Source: DASVTR01 sp036382855 (GTDB taxonomy: Bacteria > Acidobacteriota > Blastocatellia > Pyrinomonadales > Pyrinomonadaceae). From it: a DNA stretch of 64,000 nucleotides. The stretch lies in contig DASVPO010000011.1 of assembly GCA_036382855.1 (NCBI GenBank), positions 1-64,000 on the forward strand, given 5' to 3'. The number at the start of each line of letters is the position of its first letter. The stretch's first letter is position 1. Positions 34,881 to 45,848 of this stretch are shown piece after piece. A program made the translations under genes and the position numbers. Below the pieces are notes generated by a model, which made no database searches, was not told the DNA's origin, and saw only the letters and a program-made list of their open reading frames with translations.

Positions 34881-36452
34881 ATGCAGCAATACTTACTGAC
34901 CATCTTGATTCTCTTGCCCGTCGTCGGCGCGCTCCTGATGATGGCTTACGGCATCTTTGCGAAGGGGCGCGACGAGGCGTTTCGCTGGATTGCTCTCGTC
35001 TTCTCGGTGGCAACCTTTGCGCTTTCGCTGCTGCTGCTTGTAGATGGCGGCGGGGCGGCTGACGGTTTTCGCTTCGTGCAGAACGTACCGTGGATTGGCG
35101 CGATTGGTGCGCGCTACCACGTCGGCGTTGACGGCATCAGCCTTTGGCTCGTGCTGTTGACGACGCTGCTCGTGCCGATTTCCGTCGCTTCAAGCTGGCG
35201 CTCCGTTGAGAAGCGCACGCTCTCCTACCACATTTTTCTGCTCGTGCTCGAAAGCGCGATGATTGGCGTCTTCGTTTCGCTAGACCTGCTGGTCTTCTAT
35301 CTTTTCTTCGAGGCGTCGCTCGTGCCTATGTTTTTCCTGATTGGCATCTGGGGCGGAGAGCGGCGCATCTACGCGGCGACCAAATTTTTCATCTACACGG
35401 CGGTCGGCAGTCTCCTGATGCTCGTCGGCATCATCGCTATCTACTACATCACAGGCTCTTTCGATTACGTCACTGCGCTCAACGCGCTGAGCAGTGGAGC
35501 GGGCGGCCTGACAGAGCGGGGCGAGGCGTTGCTCTTTCTGGCCTTCGCGTTTGCGTTCTGCATTAAAGTCCCGCTCTTTCCGCTGCACACGTGGCTGCCG
35601 GACGCGCACACGGAAGCGCCCACAGCAGGCTCAGTTATCCTTGCAGGCGTGCTGCTGAAGATGGGCACTTACGGCTTGCTGCGTTTTAACCTCGCGCTCT
35701 TTCCTTCGGCCTCGCGTGCCTTCGCGCCGTTGATTATCACGCTGGCTATCATCGGCATCATCTATGGCGCGCTGGTCGCGATGGTGCAGCCGGACGTGAA
35801 AAGGCTGGTCGCGTATTCTTCGGTCAGCCACATGGGCTTCGTCGTGCTCGGAATCTTCTCGTTTACGGAGCAGGGCATGCAGGGCGCGCTCTACCAGATG
35901 CTCAACCACGGCGTCTCTACGGGCGCACTCTTTCTCTTCGTCGGGATGATTTACGAACGGAGGCACACGCGCCAGATTAACGACTTCGGCGGGCTGGCGA
36001 CTTCGATGCCATGGTTCTCTGCGCTGTTTGTCTTCGCTTCGCTCTCGTCCATCGGGCTGCCGTTCTTAAACGGCTTCGTCGGAGAATTTCTCATCCTGCT
36101 GGGTACGTGGACGACGACAGCGATTAGCCGCGCATGGATAGCAACGATGCTGGCGGGCACGGGCGTTATCTGGGCCGCCGTCTACATGCTCTGGATGCTG
36201 CAACGCGTCGTCTTCGGTCGCCCGACCAATCCTGAAAACGCGCGCTTGAAAGACCTCAACGCGCGTGAGGCGCTGCTGCTCGTTCCCTTGCTCGTGCTGA
36301 TGCTGTTCATGGGCGTTTATCCGAATCTCTTTTTGAATCGCTCGCGGGCGAGTGTGGAAGCCGTGCGCGCGCGCGTCGTCGAGCCAAACAGCAACGGCGG
36401 CGGAACGATAACGGCCGAGGCTATGCAGAAGAACAACGACGACAATAGGTAG
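34881..36452 (+). CDS. nuoM: NADH-quinone oxidoreductase subunit M
   Basis: Antiporter-like proton-pumping subunit, 523 residues, about 14 helices. Family motifs: YHVGVDGISLWLVLLTTLL, LVFYLFFEASLVPMFFLIGIWGG, FPLHTWLPDAHTEAPTAGSVILAGVLLKMGTYGLLRF and VKRLVAYSSVSHMGFVVLG. The C-terminus has a hydrophilic tail ending in NNDDNR. A TlpA-like gene starts about 15 bp later, where nuoN would normally follow. Confidence 0.95.
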   Translation: MQQYLLTILILLPVVGALLMMAYGIFAKGRDEAFRWIALVFSVATFALSLLLLVDGGGAADGFRFVQNVPWIGAIGARYHVGVDGISLWLVLLTTLLVPISVASSWRSVEKRTLSYHIFLLVLESAMIGVFVSLDLLVFYLFFEASLVPMFFLIGIWGGERRIYAATKFFIYTAVGSLLMLVGIIAIYYITGSFDYVTALNALSSGAGGLTERGEALLFLAFAFAFCIKVPLFPLHTWLPDAHTEAPTAGSVILAGVLLKMGTYGLLRFNLALFPSASRAFAPLIITLAIIGIIYGALVAMVQPDVKRLVAYSSVSHMGFVVLGIFSFTEQGMQGALYQMLNHGVSTGALFLFVGMIYERRHTRQINDFGGLATSMPWFSALFVFASLSSIGLPFLNGFVGEFLILLGTWTTTAISRAWIATMLAGTGVIWAAVYMLWMLQRVVFGRPTNPENARLKDLNAREALLLVPLLVLMLFMGVYPNLFLNRSRASVEAVRARVVEPNSNGGGTITAEAMQKNNDDNR

Positions 36453-36467
36453 CATTTGATTACCGTA

Positions 36468-37025
36468 ATGATGAAACGCGTCGCTTTAATCTTATTTCTC
36501 GTCTGTCTGACAGCACCGCTCTCTGTGCGTGCTCAGCAGCAGACGAACGAGCCGCCTCTGGATGTCAGCATTAAGCTCAAGGGCGTTGACGGCAAGACGT
36601 ATGATCTGGCGGAGATGCGCGGCTCTGTGTTGCTCGTCTCCTTCGGTGCGTCATGGTGTCAGCCGTGCTGGGCTGAACTGCGTGCGCTCGAAGAATTGAA
36701 GCGGGAGTATAAGAATCAGCCCGTTAAATTTCTCTGGGTCAGCATTGAGAGGGAGGAAGAAATCTCGGACGGCAAACTGCGCAGCTTCGCCAGGTCGCAG
36801 AAGTTGAGCTTCCCTGTCCTGCGCGACCCGTCCGGCTTTACGTACGCGCAGTTTTCAACGAGGCGTCGCATCCCGCTCGTCGTCTTCTTCAACCGGGAGG
36901 GCAAGCCCGTTGCGCCGACTCATGCCGGAATGGCCGAGCCGGAATTGTACAAGCGAACGATGCGGGAGCGGCTCGACAAACTGCTTCAAGCTCAAGCGCC
37001 GGTCGAAACCGACGGCACTAAATGA
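36468..37025 (+). CDS. TlpA-like secreted thioredoxin between nuoM and nuoN
   Basis: Thioredoxin-fold protein of the TlpA/ResA/AhpC-TSA type. A signal peptide (about 1-23, VALILFLVCLTAPLSVRAQ) suggests export. The active-site motif ASWCQPCWAEL is at about residue 60-70 and the cis-Pro region is RRIPLVVFFNREG. 185 residues from the ATG at 36468 (an in-frame TTG at 36456 is the alternative). It probably acts in periplasmic thiol-disulfide exchange. Its position inside the nuo operon is unusual and implies co-expression with Complex I. Confidence 0.85.
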   Translation: MMKRVALILFLVCLTAPLSVRAQQQTNEPPLDVSIKLKGVDGKTYDLAEMRGSVLLVSFGASWCQPCWAELRALEELKREYKNQPVKFLWVSIEREEEISDGKLRSFARSQKLSFPVLRDPSGFTYAQFSTRRRIPLVVFFNREGKPVAPTHAGMAEPELYKRTMRERLDKLLQAQAPVETDGTK

Positions 37026-37045
37026 AAACGGAACTGTAGGAATTG

Positions 37046-38638
37046 ATGAACTCACTTTTAGCGCTGCAAATTTCACTCTCTGACCCTGAGATTAATTTTG
37101 GCCTGATCATGCCGGAGTTGATTATCGGGATAGCGGGTGTGCTGGTGATGCTGGTTGATGCGTTTGTGCGACCGACCCAACGCTGGATAACGGGCGGCCT
37201 TTCGCTCGCGGGTCTTTGCGCCGCTGCCGCCGCAAGCATCTGGATGTGGGTTTCGTGGACGGGTGTGCCGTCGAATGATTTCAACGGCATGATCGTCTTC
37301 GACCAGTTGCGTTTGAGCTTCACCTTAATCTTCCTGCTGGTCTCGGCTCTGACCGTTCTCATCTCTATGGTCTGGGTGGAAAACGAGCGCTTGCCTGCGG
37401 GCGAGTTTCATTCGCTGCTTCTGTTCGCGACGATGGGCATGATGCTGATGGGCGCGGGCGGCGACCTTGTGATTATCTTCCTCGGCCTCGAAATCCTCTC
37501 CATCGCAACCTACGTGATGGCAGGTTTTCGTCGCACAGACTTGCGCTCGAATGAATCGTCTTTGAAATATTTTATTCTGGGCTCTTTCTCCTCGGCGTTT
37601 CTGCTCTACGGCATCGCCCTGATTTACGGCGCGACTGCCACCAAAGGCGGTTTCCCGGGCACGACCAACATCGCCGGCATCGCCTCGCAAATAGGCGACT
37701 CGCGCTATCCCGAACTGGTCTTCGCGGGTGCGGCGATGATGCTAGTCGGCTTCGGCTTCAAGATTGCGACCGCGCCCTTTCACGTCTGGACCCCGGACGT
37801 TTACGAGGGTGCGCCGACACCCGTCACGGCCTTTATGGCCGCCGGGCCGAAGGCTGCCGGGTTCGCATCTTTTCTGCGCGTCTTCGTCTTCGGCTTCCCG
37901 TTCTTCGCCGCGCTCAACACCGTTCAGGGACAGGTTCATGCCGCATGGCTCAACGCGCTCGTCGTGATAGCCATCCTGACGATGACCATCGGCAACATCG
38001 CTGCCATCGTGCAGAACAACGTCAAGCGCATGCTTGCTTATTCTTCCATCGCGCACGCGGGCTACGCGCTGGTCGGTTTTGTTGCCGCAGGCGCAAGCCC
38101 CGACGCGGAGCAAAGAAGCGCGGCGCTCTCGGCAGTCGCCTTCTACATGCTGACCTACGCCGTGATGACCCTCGGCGCTTTCGCCATCGTCACGCTCATT
38201 GCGCGCAATAACGACCGTCGCACCGAAGTCGAAGATTACAACGGCATAGGCTTCCGTGCTCCCGCGCTCTCGTTTACGCTCTCGCTCTTTCTACTAAGCC
38301 TTCTGGGCTTGCCTTTAACCGCTGGCTTCATGGGCAAAATCATGGTCTTCCGCGCGGCCCTCGACGCGGGCTACGCCACGCAGAACAACATCTATATCGC
38401 GTTGGTCGTCGTCGGCGTGCTCAACACGGCCATTTCGGCTTATTACTACCTGCGCCTGATTATCGTCATGTTCTTCCGCGAACGGACTACAGAATGGACC
38501 GCTCCGCGCGTGCCCGCGAGTCTCACGCTGGCGATTGTGCTGACCGTGCTCGGCACGTTTTATCTGGGCATCTTCCCCGGTCAGGTGTTGGACGCTTTCC
38601 AGAAAAAGCCTGCGGCCATCACACGCGCGTCTCGTTAG
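37046..38638 (+). CDS. nuoN: NADH-quinone oxidoreductase subunit N
   Basis: Third antiporter-like subunit of Complex I, 530 residues. Motifs: LVIIFLGLEILSIATYVMAGF, LKYFILGSFSSAFLLYGIALIYG, PFHVWTPDVYEGAPTPVTAFMAAGPKAAGFA and NVKRMLAYSSIAHAGYALVG. AGGA upstream supports the ATG at 37046. It ends the nuo operon seen here; no terminator is recognised after it. Confidence 0.95.
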   Translation: MNSLLALQISLSDPEINFGLIMPELIIGIAGVLVMLVDAFVRPTQRWITGGLSLAGLCAAAAASIWMWVSWTGVPSNDFNGMIVFDQLRLSFTLIFLLVSALTVLISMVWVENERLPAGEFHSLLLFATMGMMLMGAGGDLVIIFLGLEILSIATYVMAGFRRTDLRSNESSLKYFILGSFSSAFLLYGIALIYGATATKGGFPGTTNIAGIASQIGDSRYPELVFAGAAMMLVGFGFKIATAPFHVWTPDVYEGAPTPVTAFMAAGPKAAGFASFLRVFVFGFPFFAALNTVQGQVHAAWLNALVVIAILTMTIGNIAAIVQNNVKRMLAYSSIAHAGYALVGFVAAGASPDAEQRSAALSAVAFYMLTYAVMTLGAFAIVTLIARNNDRRTEVEDYNGIGFRAPALSFTLSLFLLSLLGLPLTAGFMGKIMVFRAALDAGYATQNNIYIALVVVGVLNTAISAYYYLRLIIVMFFRERTTEWTAPRVPASLTLAIVLTVLGTFYLGIFPGQVLDAFQKKPAAITRASR

Positions 38639-38715
38639 ACCGTAACCTGCGGCTTGTTAAAATCCCCATTCATCAGGTAATAATAACCACTGAGGGCTTT
38701 CCCTTACCTGCATTA

Positions 38716-39273
38716 ATGAGCGCCGTTTACCAGACAATGACGACGAAGAATCCACCGCTCTCGATTGTGGCAGCGCCCGCGCGTGCCGCCACAGCCGCGC
38801 AGGCTGCCCTTGGGATAAGAGAGTCGTTGGATGAATCGTGGCTGCCGCACATCTACAGGACGCGCATCCTCTCATTGCGCACGCGCTCGCATCATCTCGA
38901 TTTGGCGGAGAAGGAAAACGCGGTCGAAGTGCAGCACACGCTGCTCGGCGTTGAGATGAAGATTAACCGCAGGCGCGCTCTGTGCCCGGACTTTTCCACG
39001 GCCCGCTATCTGGCTGCCTTCGCGCGCATCGGCTGTCAAGATGTGGCCGTCCCCTATGACATTACGCAGATTCCCCGTCTGGCGGACGAACTCGAATCAG
39101 CATGGCAGCGCATGTTGCTGCTGATAGAGCATGTTGCGGCCGAACGCACGACAGCATTTCGTGCGCGCGTCCGTGCTCTGCTGGTAAAAGAAATCAGAGA
39201 AGAGATCAGGGAGGCCGGCGCGGGCGCTGCCATCCCGCAATTTAATCAAAATACAAAGCAACGACGCCCCTGA
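38716..39273 (+). CDS. Unknown 185-residue protein before the GATase gene
   Basis: Soluble, Arg/Ala-rich, largely helical. Seen: a conserved-looking central part (LSLRTRSHHLDLAEKEN, VQHTLLGVEMKINRRRALCPDFSTARYLAAFARIG) and a helical C-terminus (ELESAWQRMLLLIEHVAAERT). The ATG at 38716 is chosen because the longer frame overlaps nuoN. A second ATG at 38737 is possible. No family recognised. It is 33 bp upstream of the glutamine amidotransferase gene and so likely belongs with the amide-ligase group. Confidence 0.65.
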   Translation: MSAVYQTMTTKNPPLSIVAAPARAATAAQAALGIRESLDESWLPHIYRTRILSLRTRSHHLDLAEKENAVEVQHTLLGVEMKINRRRALCPDFSTARYLAAFARIGCQDVAVPYDITQIPRLADELESAWQRMLLLIEHVAAERTTAFRARVRALLVKEIREEIREAGAGAAIPQFNQNTKQRRP

Positions 39274-40333
39274 GCAAATCATCACTTCCATACAATTTTC
39301 CAGAGGATGAAGACCGAGAAGATGCTACTGAACGAAACGCCGACGCCGCCGGACGCGCCCGAGCCGCTGCCCTTTCCTTTCAACCAACGTAAGTTTTGTC
39401 GCTACGAGCCGATTGAAAAAAAGATTATGCATGCGCGCGTGCTGATTATTGACAACCTGCTGCGCGACGAGGAAGACCTCTCGGACCTCGCGCGGCGGGA
39501 ATGGGGAAGCCGTGCTCAACAGCAGATACAGCGCGAGCGTTATCTCTCGGGCCTCGCCTGCGCGAATATTCTTAACAACGTTCATCGCCTCGTCGAGCAG
39601 CCGGAAGTAAAAGTCGTTCACGTCTCGGAAATCACGGAAGCGGTCGCGGAGTTTCAACCGCAGGCCGTCGTCTTAAGCGGCACGCTCAGCGATTTTGACT
39701 ACTACAATCCGCAGCACATCGAAAACTTCTCGCGTTTCATACGGACGACACGCACGCCCGTGCTCGGCATCTGCGGCGGGCATCAACTCATCGGCCTCAG
39801 CTTTGGCGCGAAGGTCGTCACCCTCGATGATTTGGAGCAACACGAGCGGCGCACAGACCGCACGGTCGAATACCAGTATCGCTTCATCAGGATTACGGAG
39901 CCTGACGACCCCATCTTTGATGGCATCAACGACCCTGAATCCGGCCTCTGGCAAGACTACACGACGGAAGCCAACATCCTGCGCGTCTGGCAAAACCACG
40001 GCCTCCAACTGGACCGCGTGCCCGAAGGCTTCAAGCTTCTGGCGACCGCCTATCTCTGCCGCAACCAGATGATGGTCAAGCGCTCCAAGGCACAGTTGAT
40101 CTATACCGTTCAGTTTCACCTCGAAAAGTCTTTTCAAGACCTCAACCGCGACCGCACCAGTCGTATCAATCCGAATGATTCCACTGCCAGCCCGAAGCGC
40201 GTGTTGCGGGAAGACGCATCAAGCCGGACGCGCTGGGAACATCAGAACGAATCGCGCGACGGCCGTATCATCTTCGAGAATTTTCTGATTGAATCGCTCA
40301 AGCATGTTAATAACGAATCGCCCGGCATGAGAG

Positions 40334-41473
<1,140 letters not shown>

Positions 41474-41506
41474 CTCTCATCCTCCTTCAGCCGCGACCTG
41501 AAAGAA

Positions 41507-41585
41507 GTGATGAGTAATGAGTAATGAGGGATGAGTTAAAAGAAAGAAGTTTTCTACTCATCACTCATTATTCATCACTCATCAC
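41507..41585. repeat. Heptamer hairpin R3 (TGATGAG type)
   Basis: 29-bp arms (41507-41535 and 41557-41585) of TGATGAG/TAATGAG heptamers pair at 26 of 29 positions across a 21-base loop. One border reads AAAGAAGTGATGAG, like R1 and R2 but in opposite orientation. It lies between the unknown gene (41589) and the GCS2 gene, with the TGA stop region of the former close by. Confidence 0.9.
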
Positions 41586-41588
41586 TTT

Positions 41589-42158
41589 TTAAGTGTACGT
41601 ATGAAACTCATTTCCCCAGATAGAAGAACCGATGGCGCGCCAGTCGGGAGTATAGTGGCGAATTTTTTCGTGGAGCAGATGTCGCCATGCGTTAACGGGC
41701 GAGGCCCAGGGGTTATAAAGGTCGAAATGGGCGGCCCATTTCCGCTCCGTCGCTTCGTCAACATAGAGCACGTGCAGAGAAGCGCGCCCGACGTTGCGTT
41801 CAATCCAGCCGCCGGTCGTGTCGCTGTGGCGTGCAAACCATGCCGTAAAATCCTCACGCCGTTCAAGCGTTGACTTGATGAACGGCCAGACCGTGAAGTT
41901 CATCCCGACGCCGCCCAGGCCATAAACGTTCTCAACGCGCCTGACCGTTTCCCACAAGTCCAGTTCACGGAAGCGCCTGAGCAGAATCAGAAGCGCCTGC
42001 TGCTTATCGAGCGCGAGCGCATTAAAGGCGCTTTCATCTGTTTCCCGCTCGTACAGGCCGACCAGCCTTTGAGAGAGCGCAAGGCGAGTCTCGTCCGAAA
42101 GCTCGCTCCACGTCAGAACAGTCGCTTCTGCGGCAGTAGCCCCAGCCTTCTCACTCAT
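41589..42158 (-). CDS. Unknown 189-residue protein coupled to a PilZ gene
   Basis: Soluble protein. An acidic helical N-terminal half (TWSELSDETRLALSQRLVGLY, ALLILLRRFRELDLWETVRRVENVYG) leads to a Trp-rich C-terminal half (NFTVWPFIKSTLERRED, WAAHFDLYNPWASPVNAWRHLLHEKIRHYTPDW). No motif of a known family is recognised. Its ATG overlaps the stop codon of the PilZ gene in the ATGA arrangement, a sign of translational coupling. The Trp-rich part looks conserved rather than random, so the gene is probably real. Confidence 0.7.
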   Translation of the reverse strand: MSEKAGATAAEATVLTWSELSDETRLALSQRLVGLYERETDESAFNALALDKQQALLILLRRFRELDLWETVRRVENVYGLGGVGMNFTVWPFIKSTLERREDFTAWFARHSDTTGGWIERNVGRASLHVLYVDEATERKWAAHFDLYNPWASPVNAWRHLLHEKIRHYTPDWRAIGSSIWGNEFHTYT

Positions 42159-42490
42159 GGCTTCGGCAGCTCGCGCTCCATCAACGCGCGGTCCTGTTCG
42201 AGCAGGCCGTGAAAGCGGACGCCGACGCCGTGGCCCGGATTGCTGTAGACGACTTCGGCGTTGACGACAACCTGCTGCTCATTGCTGAACGGCAGGCGCA
42301 GCGTCAGCAATGAGCCTTCGGGGATGATGGCCTGTGTGTTCATGTAAAGGCCGCCGACGCTGATGTCTTTGGTGCTGGCGATGCCGGTTGCGTCCGCCCC
42401 GTTGAAATAGACATCAACGATTAAACGCGAGCGGTCGTGCTGCCTGCGCTCCTCCTGCGGCAGATTCATCTCGTCAAGCTCGTCAACCAC
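42155..42490 (-). CDS. PilZ-domain protein
   Basis: A small cytoplasmic protein of the PilZ family, which in many bacteria binds cyclic di-GMP. 111 residues. The RRQHDR basic box at about 15-20 and the DISVGGLYM box at about 43-51 correspond to the two c-di-GMP contact motifs (RxxxR and D/NxSxxG). The C-terminal EVVYSNPGHGVGVRF fits the barrel. The start is GTG with an AAAGGAG site at good spacing. It is followed by the unknown gene with a 4-bp overlap and preceded by the ATP-grasp gene. Confidence 0.85.
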   Translation of the reverse strand: MVDELDEMNLPQEERRQHDRSRLIVDVYFNGADATGIASTKDISVGGLYMNTQAIIPEGSLLTLRLPFSNEQQVVVNAEVVYSNPGHGVGVRFHGLLEQDRALMERELPKP

Positions 42491-42584
42491 TATCCGCTCC
42501 TTTCAAAAGTGCCTCGACCCGCGTCAACCGTCAAATGGCTTAACTCGTTGGCCCATCAACGAACAACCAGCGAGAGCGCGCTGC

Positions 42585-43937
42585 TCATCTTTCGCTGATG
42601 ATGAATGTCGGAACCATCCCGCCGCCGGAACTAACGTTGGCTAACTCTGAAAACGAGAGACGCGTAAACGCCGAACCGACACGGCCGGAGAAGAGTAAGG
42701 GGTCTAGGTCAACCAACTGCTCTGCGAAATTGACCGTGCCGTCCTCCTGTAGCGCCGGGAAGACTTCGCGCGCCGTCGGCACACGCTCCTGCACAATGTA
42801 GTCGCCGTTGGCGAGCGCTCCCTGTAAGCCTTCGCCCCACGAAATCTCGTCCGTGTTCCAACCGATGTGAATACCATGGCCGCCGTAATCGTCGTTCGGC
42901 TTGAGCACGAGACGGTCGCGCCGCTCCGTGATGAATTCGAGCAGGTCAATTTCCTCTCCGTAGTACATACATTTTTCCGCGCGGACGCGTCGCGTCCAGG
43001 GAACGTGCGCTCTGATGGTCGCCTGCTCGTCGCGCGAGAAGAGATGAGCGTGCCTTTCGTCCGTCAGGACGGCGAAGAGTGCCTTCTTATGAATCAACTT
43101 GGAGCGGAAGCTATTGACCATGCAGACGGCGCGTGCGCGGTAGGCTTGAAGAAGCGCGGGGCTTTCGTCTATGACAGGCAGATACTCGTTGACCAGCAGG
43201 CGTTTGTAAACGATGTCAATCTCGAAACCGTTAACACGCAGCCTCTCATTATTCCAATCAAGCTCTTCAGGCGCACAGATGACGCATGGGAAGCCTGCGC
43301 CCTCGAAATACTCCTTGAACAACTCAAACTCTTTTTGTGTCGGGCGGCCCGTCAAATCAACGATGGCAATCTGCGGCGCGCGTTCAGGCTTGCGGTCCAT
43401 AAATTCCGCGTAGGATTCCAGCAGCACGTCGAGCATCATCTGCCGCCCGTAGAGCGCGCGCACGTTGTAGGTCTCGCTGAAGCGGCGCATCACGGGCAGC
43501 CTTGAGAAGATGTCGTAGGCCGCGTCCGCGTAAGCGATACCGGCCGGACTCTCGCCGTTTAACTCGACGAAGCTGTAAGCCTCGTCTGTTAGAAACGAAT
43601 CGAGGCGGGCCGTCGGTGAGACGCCTTTATAGCCGGGGTCTATGGCAACAAGTTCGCGCTCGATGTCTGTCAGGCCAAGCTCTTCGATGAGCGTGCTGTC
43701 TTCGACGGCCGCATCTTTGACCTTCTGAATGGCGCTCCAGACAGTCTCGCAGATTCTGGTGACGCGCGCCCAATCGCTCTCCGTGACGAAGTGTGGGCGC
43801 AGGTAAGGAGAAAGACGGCGGCCGCCGAAGATGAGCCGTGCGCTCTCCAAGCCTTCGTCGAGCATTTTGCGGGAAGATTCAGCTAAGTCGCCTTCCGTTA
43901 ACAACTCATGGTAATGCGAGACGGCATTGTGCAGCAT
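42585..43937 (-). CDS. Circularly permuted ATP-grasp-like protein
   Basis: 450 residues resembling the circularly permuted ATP-grasp/glutathionylspermidine-synthase-like group. Seen: PGYKGVSPTARLDSFL and YSFVELNGESPAGIAYADAA in the N-terminal part, IDIVYKRLLVNEY and VNSFRSKLIHKKALFAVL in the middle, RRDRLVLKPNDDYGGHGIHIGW (ATP-binding Lys and Gly-rich loop) and DYIVQERVP near 375-410. It should activate a carboxylate with ATP and join it to an amine; substrate unknown. It is the first gene of a minus-strand group running to PilZ, the unknown protein and the GCS2 ligase, 94 bp before PilZ. Confidence 0.78.
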   Translation of the reverse strand: MLHNAVSHYHELLTEGDLAESSRKMLDEGLESARLIFGGRRLSPYLRPHFVTESDWARVTRICETVWSAIQKVKDAAVEDSTLIEELGLTDIERELVAIDPGYKGVSPTARLDSFLTDEAYSFVELNGESPAGIAYADAAYDIFSRLPVMRRFSETYNVRALYGRQMMLDVLLESYAEFMDRKPERAPQIAIVDLTGRPTQKEFELFKEYFEGAGFPCVICAPEELDWNNERLRVNGFEIDIVYKRLLVNEYLPVIDESPALLQAYRARAVCMVNSFRSKLIHKKALFAVLTDERHAHLFSRDEQATIRAHVPWTRRVRAEKCMYYGEEIDLLEFITERRDRLVLKPNDDYGGHGIHIGWNTDEISWGEGLQGALANGDYIVQERVPTAREVFPALQEDGTVNFAEQLVDLDPLLFSGRVGSAFTRLSFSELANVSSGGGMVPTFIISER

Positions 43938-44096
43938 AGATTCCGGCTCTGATTTGTCGAGCAGAAAGCTTAATTGAACGAGCGTTAAGTAGAGCCTAGC
44001 TTAACACAGATTGGCGCTTCGCGACCAAGATTGAGTTAATCCTCCGGCCATGGGAAAGGACGAAGCAGGCGAGATGCAGATGAGGAACAGGCAGCC

Positions 44097-45842
44097 TTAA
44101 GGCTTTTTCGCGTCTCCGGCGGAAAACGAAAAAGAGAAGGAAAACTTTTGACGGTTGCGGATCACAATCAGGTTTTTCGGCTGCGAGTCGTTCGCATTGA
44201 AAAAGGACGACGCGTTTGAGGTTGAAACGGGCTGGCCGTTGACAGATTCGATAACGTCGAAGGCACGCAGGCCAGCACGCGCGGCCGCGCTCTCCGGCCC
44301 GACAAAGACGACGAGCAGGCCGCCCTGCGCACCCAGACGCGCGGCGGCCTTCGATGAGAGCGGAATACTCTCGATACCTGCGGCCGCGAGCGGGTCTAAT
44401 GCAGAGCGCGTTCTGGTTTTCGTCTCCCAGTTCCAACGCGCGGCGTTCAAAGATTCGCTGAGCCTGACGTTAACGACCCAAGGCTTTAGTAGCTCGAAGC
44501 GCATGGACGGCGGAGCGGCAGTAGCAGGCTTCGGAAACATACGCATCTCGGAACGCGCACCGTCCTTTCCTCTGCGCAACACCGTGAAGCTGACGGTCGC
44601 GCCGCTTCCGGCCTCGTTCAGCATAAAGGAGAAGTCGTCAACGCTTTTAACATCGTCTTCGTTGAGCTTGACGATGACATCGCCGCTTTGCAGATTGGCG
44701 AGCGCGGCCGGAGTGTTTGGCGCAACCGCTGTCAAGAGAATGCCGTAGCGCTTGGCTTGCAGCAACGCTGCTTCTTCCTGCGTCCAGCCGCGAGAGAGAA
44801 GCTGGGCCAGGGGTGTTGCGGCCACTGCCTGACCGCGCACGCCGAGCCATGGCTGCGGCACATTGCCCCGCCGCGCCAGAACGCGCTCGGCAGCGCGGCG
44901 AACTAACGCCACCGGCATGACGCGCGCCTCGTCTGCATCGCTCATCTCGACAATGCCTATGGTTTCCCCTGTCTCGCTGAGAGCAACGCCGCCCGCAAAC
45001 GCGCTGCTCAATTTCGGAGCGTGTACAAGCAGGTGGGCCAACTTTCCGTTTGCGGAGCGTTTCAACTCCGTAATCTTTCCTTCAATTTCGCTGACGGCAA
45101 GATAGAGGTTGCCTTGCGCGGAGATTGCTGTGCCGCTGCTGCTCTGCGCAGTCGCATTGATGCGCTGCGGTGCGAGCAGGCGCACGCGCTGGCCCGCGTT
45201 CAATGTCTCTTCCGTCGCATCGCGCAGCGGCATTGTGCCGAGTCCTTCAATCTGTAGTAGAGAGAGGCCAGTGCTGGCATCAAGGCCGATGTATTTGGCC
45301 GCGCGCGTTCTGCCGTCACGCTGAATCACCTGTAGCTCCGGCGGCGTCTGAAAGTTGAACGTGGGCGCGGCAGGCGCAACGGGCGCAGAGGGCATCGCGC
45401 TTGGCGTAAAGGGAGCGGGCAGCGCCGGCATCTGCGGCCAGTCGAAGTTGAACTCGATTTCCGCTTCGGCCTGCGGCAGGCGGGCCAGCACGCTCTTTCC
45501 GTCGCCAAGCACGAAACCGGCCGTCACGCTCGTCAGCATCTCGCGCGTCGTGACAAACTCGTCGCCCACGACCATCGGCGACTGCCCGCCGCGATGAAGC
45601 AGGCTCAGCACCTTCAAGCCGTTCAGGCGATGAACGACCGTGACGACCTGCGGCGCTGCCGGAGTGGCCGTAGGTTGTACGACCGCGACGGGCTGCGCGG
45701 GCACTTGCGGCGCACTACCGTTTCCGCCCGCCGTCTGAGCCTGAACGCTCAAGCCGCAGCCGATAAAGATAACAGCGACGAAAACCCTGCTCTTGATAAT
45801 TCCTCTTAACACGATACGCTTTCCCAGCTTCCTTAACATCAT
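44097..45842 (-). CDS. HtrA-like PDZ protein with degenerate protease domain
   Basis: 581 residues. A signal peptide (about 20-35), then a DegP/HtrA-like body (about 65-320) in which I cannot find the His-Asp-Ser triad: the usual GNSGGP loop position reads SAFAGGVALSETGETIGIV. Two PDZ domains follow (about 325-430 with GILLTAVAPNTPAALANLQSGDVIVKLNEDDV, and about 490-570 with GGLLVVFVGPESAAARAGLRAFDVI). It is third in an operon with a sigma factor and an anti-sigma factor, gap 6 bp. It may sense envelope state rather than cleave. Confidence 0.82.
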   Translation of the reverse strand: MMLRKLGKRIVLRGIIKSRVFVAVIFIGCGLSVQAQTAGGNGSAPQVPAQPVAVVQPTATPAAPQVVTVVHRLNGLKVLSLLHRGGQSPMVVGDEFVTTREMLTSVTAGFVLGDGKSVLARLPQAEAEIEFNFDWPQMPALPAPFTPSAMPSAPVAPAAPTFNFQTPPELQVIQRDGRTRAAKYIGLDASTGLSLLQIEGLGTMPLRDATEETLNAGQRVRLLAPQRINATAQSSSGTAISAQGNLYLAVSEIEGKITELKRSANGKLAHLLVHAPKLSSAFAGGVALSETGETIGIVEMSDADEARVMPVALVRRAAERVLARRGNVPQPWLGVRGQAVAATPLAQLLSRGWTQEEAALLQAKRYGILLTAVAPNTPAALANLQSGDVIVKLNEDDVKSVDDFSFMLNEAGSGATVSFTVLRRGKDGARSEMRMFPKPATAAPPSMRFELLKPWVVNVRLSESLNAARWNWETKTRTRSALDPLAAAGIESIPLSSKAAARLGAQGGLLVVFVGPESAAARAGLRAFDVIESVNGQPVSTSNASSFFNANDSQPKNLIVIRNRQKFSFSFSFSAGDAKKP

Positions 45843-45848
45843 CCAAAC

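Noticed and set aside
38494..38715. Longer version of the 185-residue unknown protein
   Set aside because: It overlaps nuoN and has shadow-type composition.
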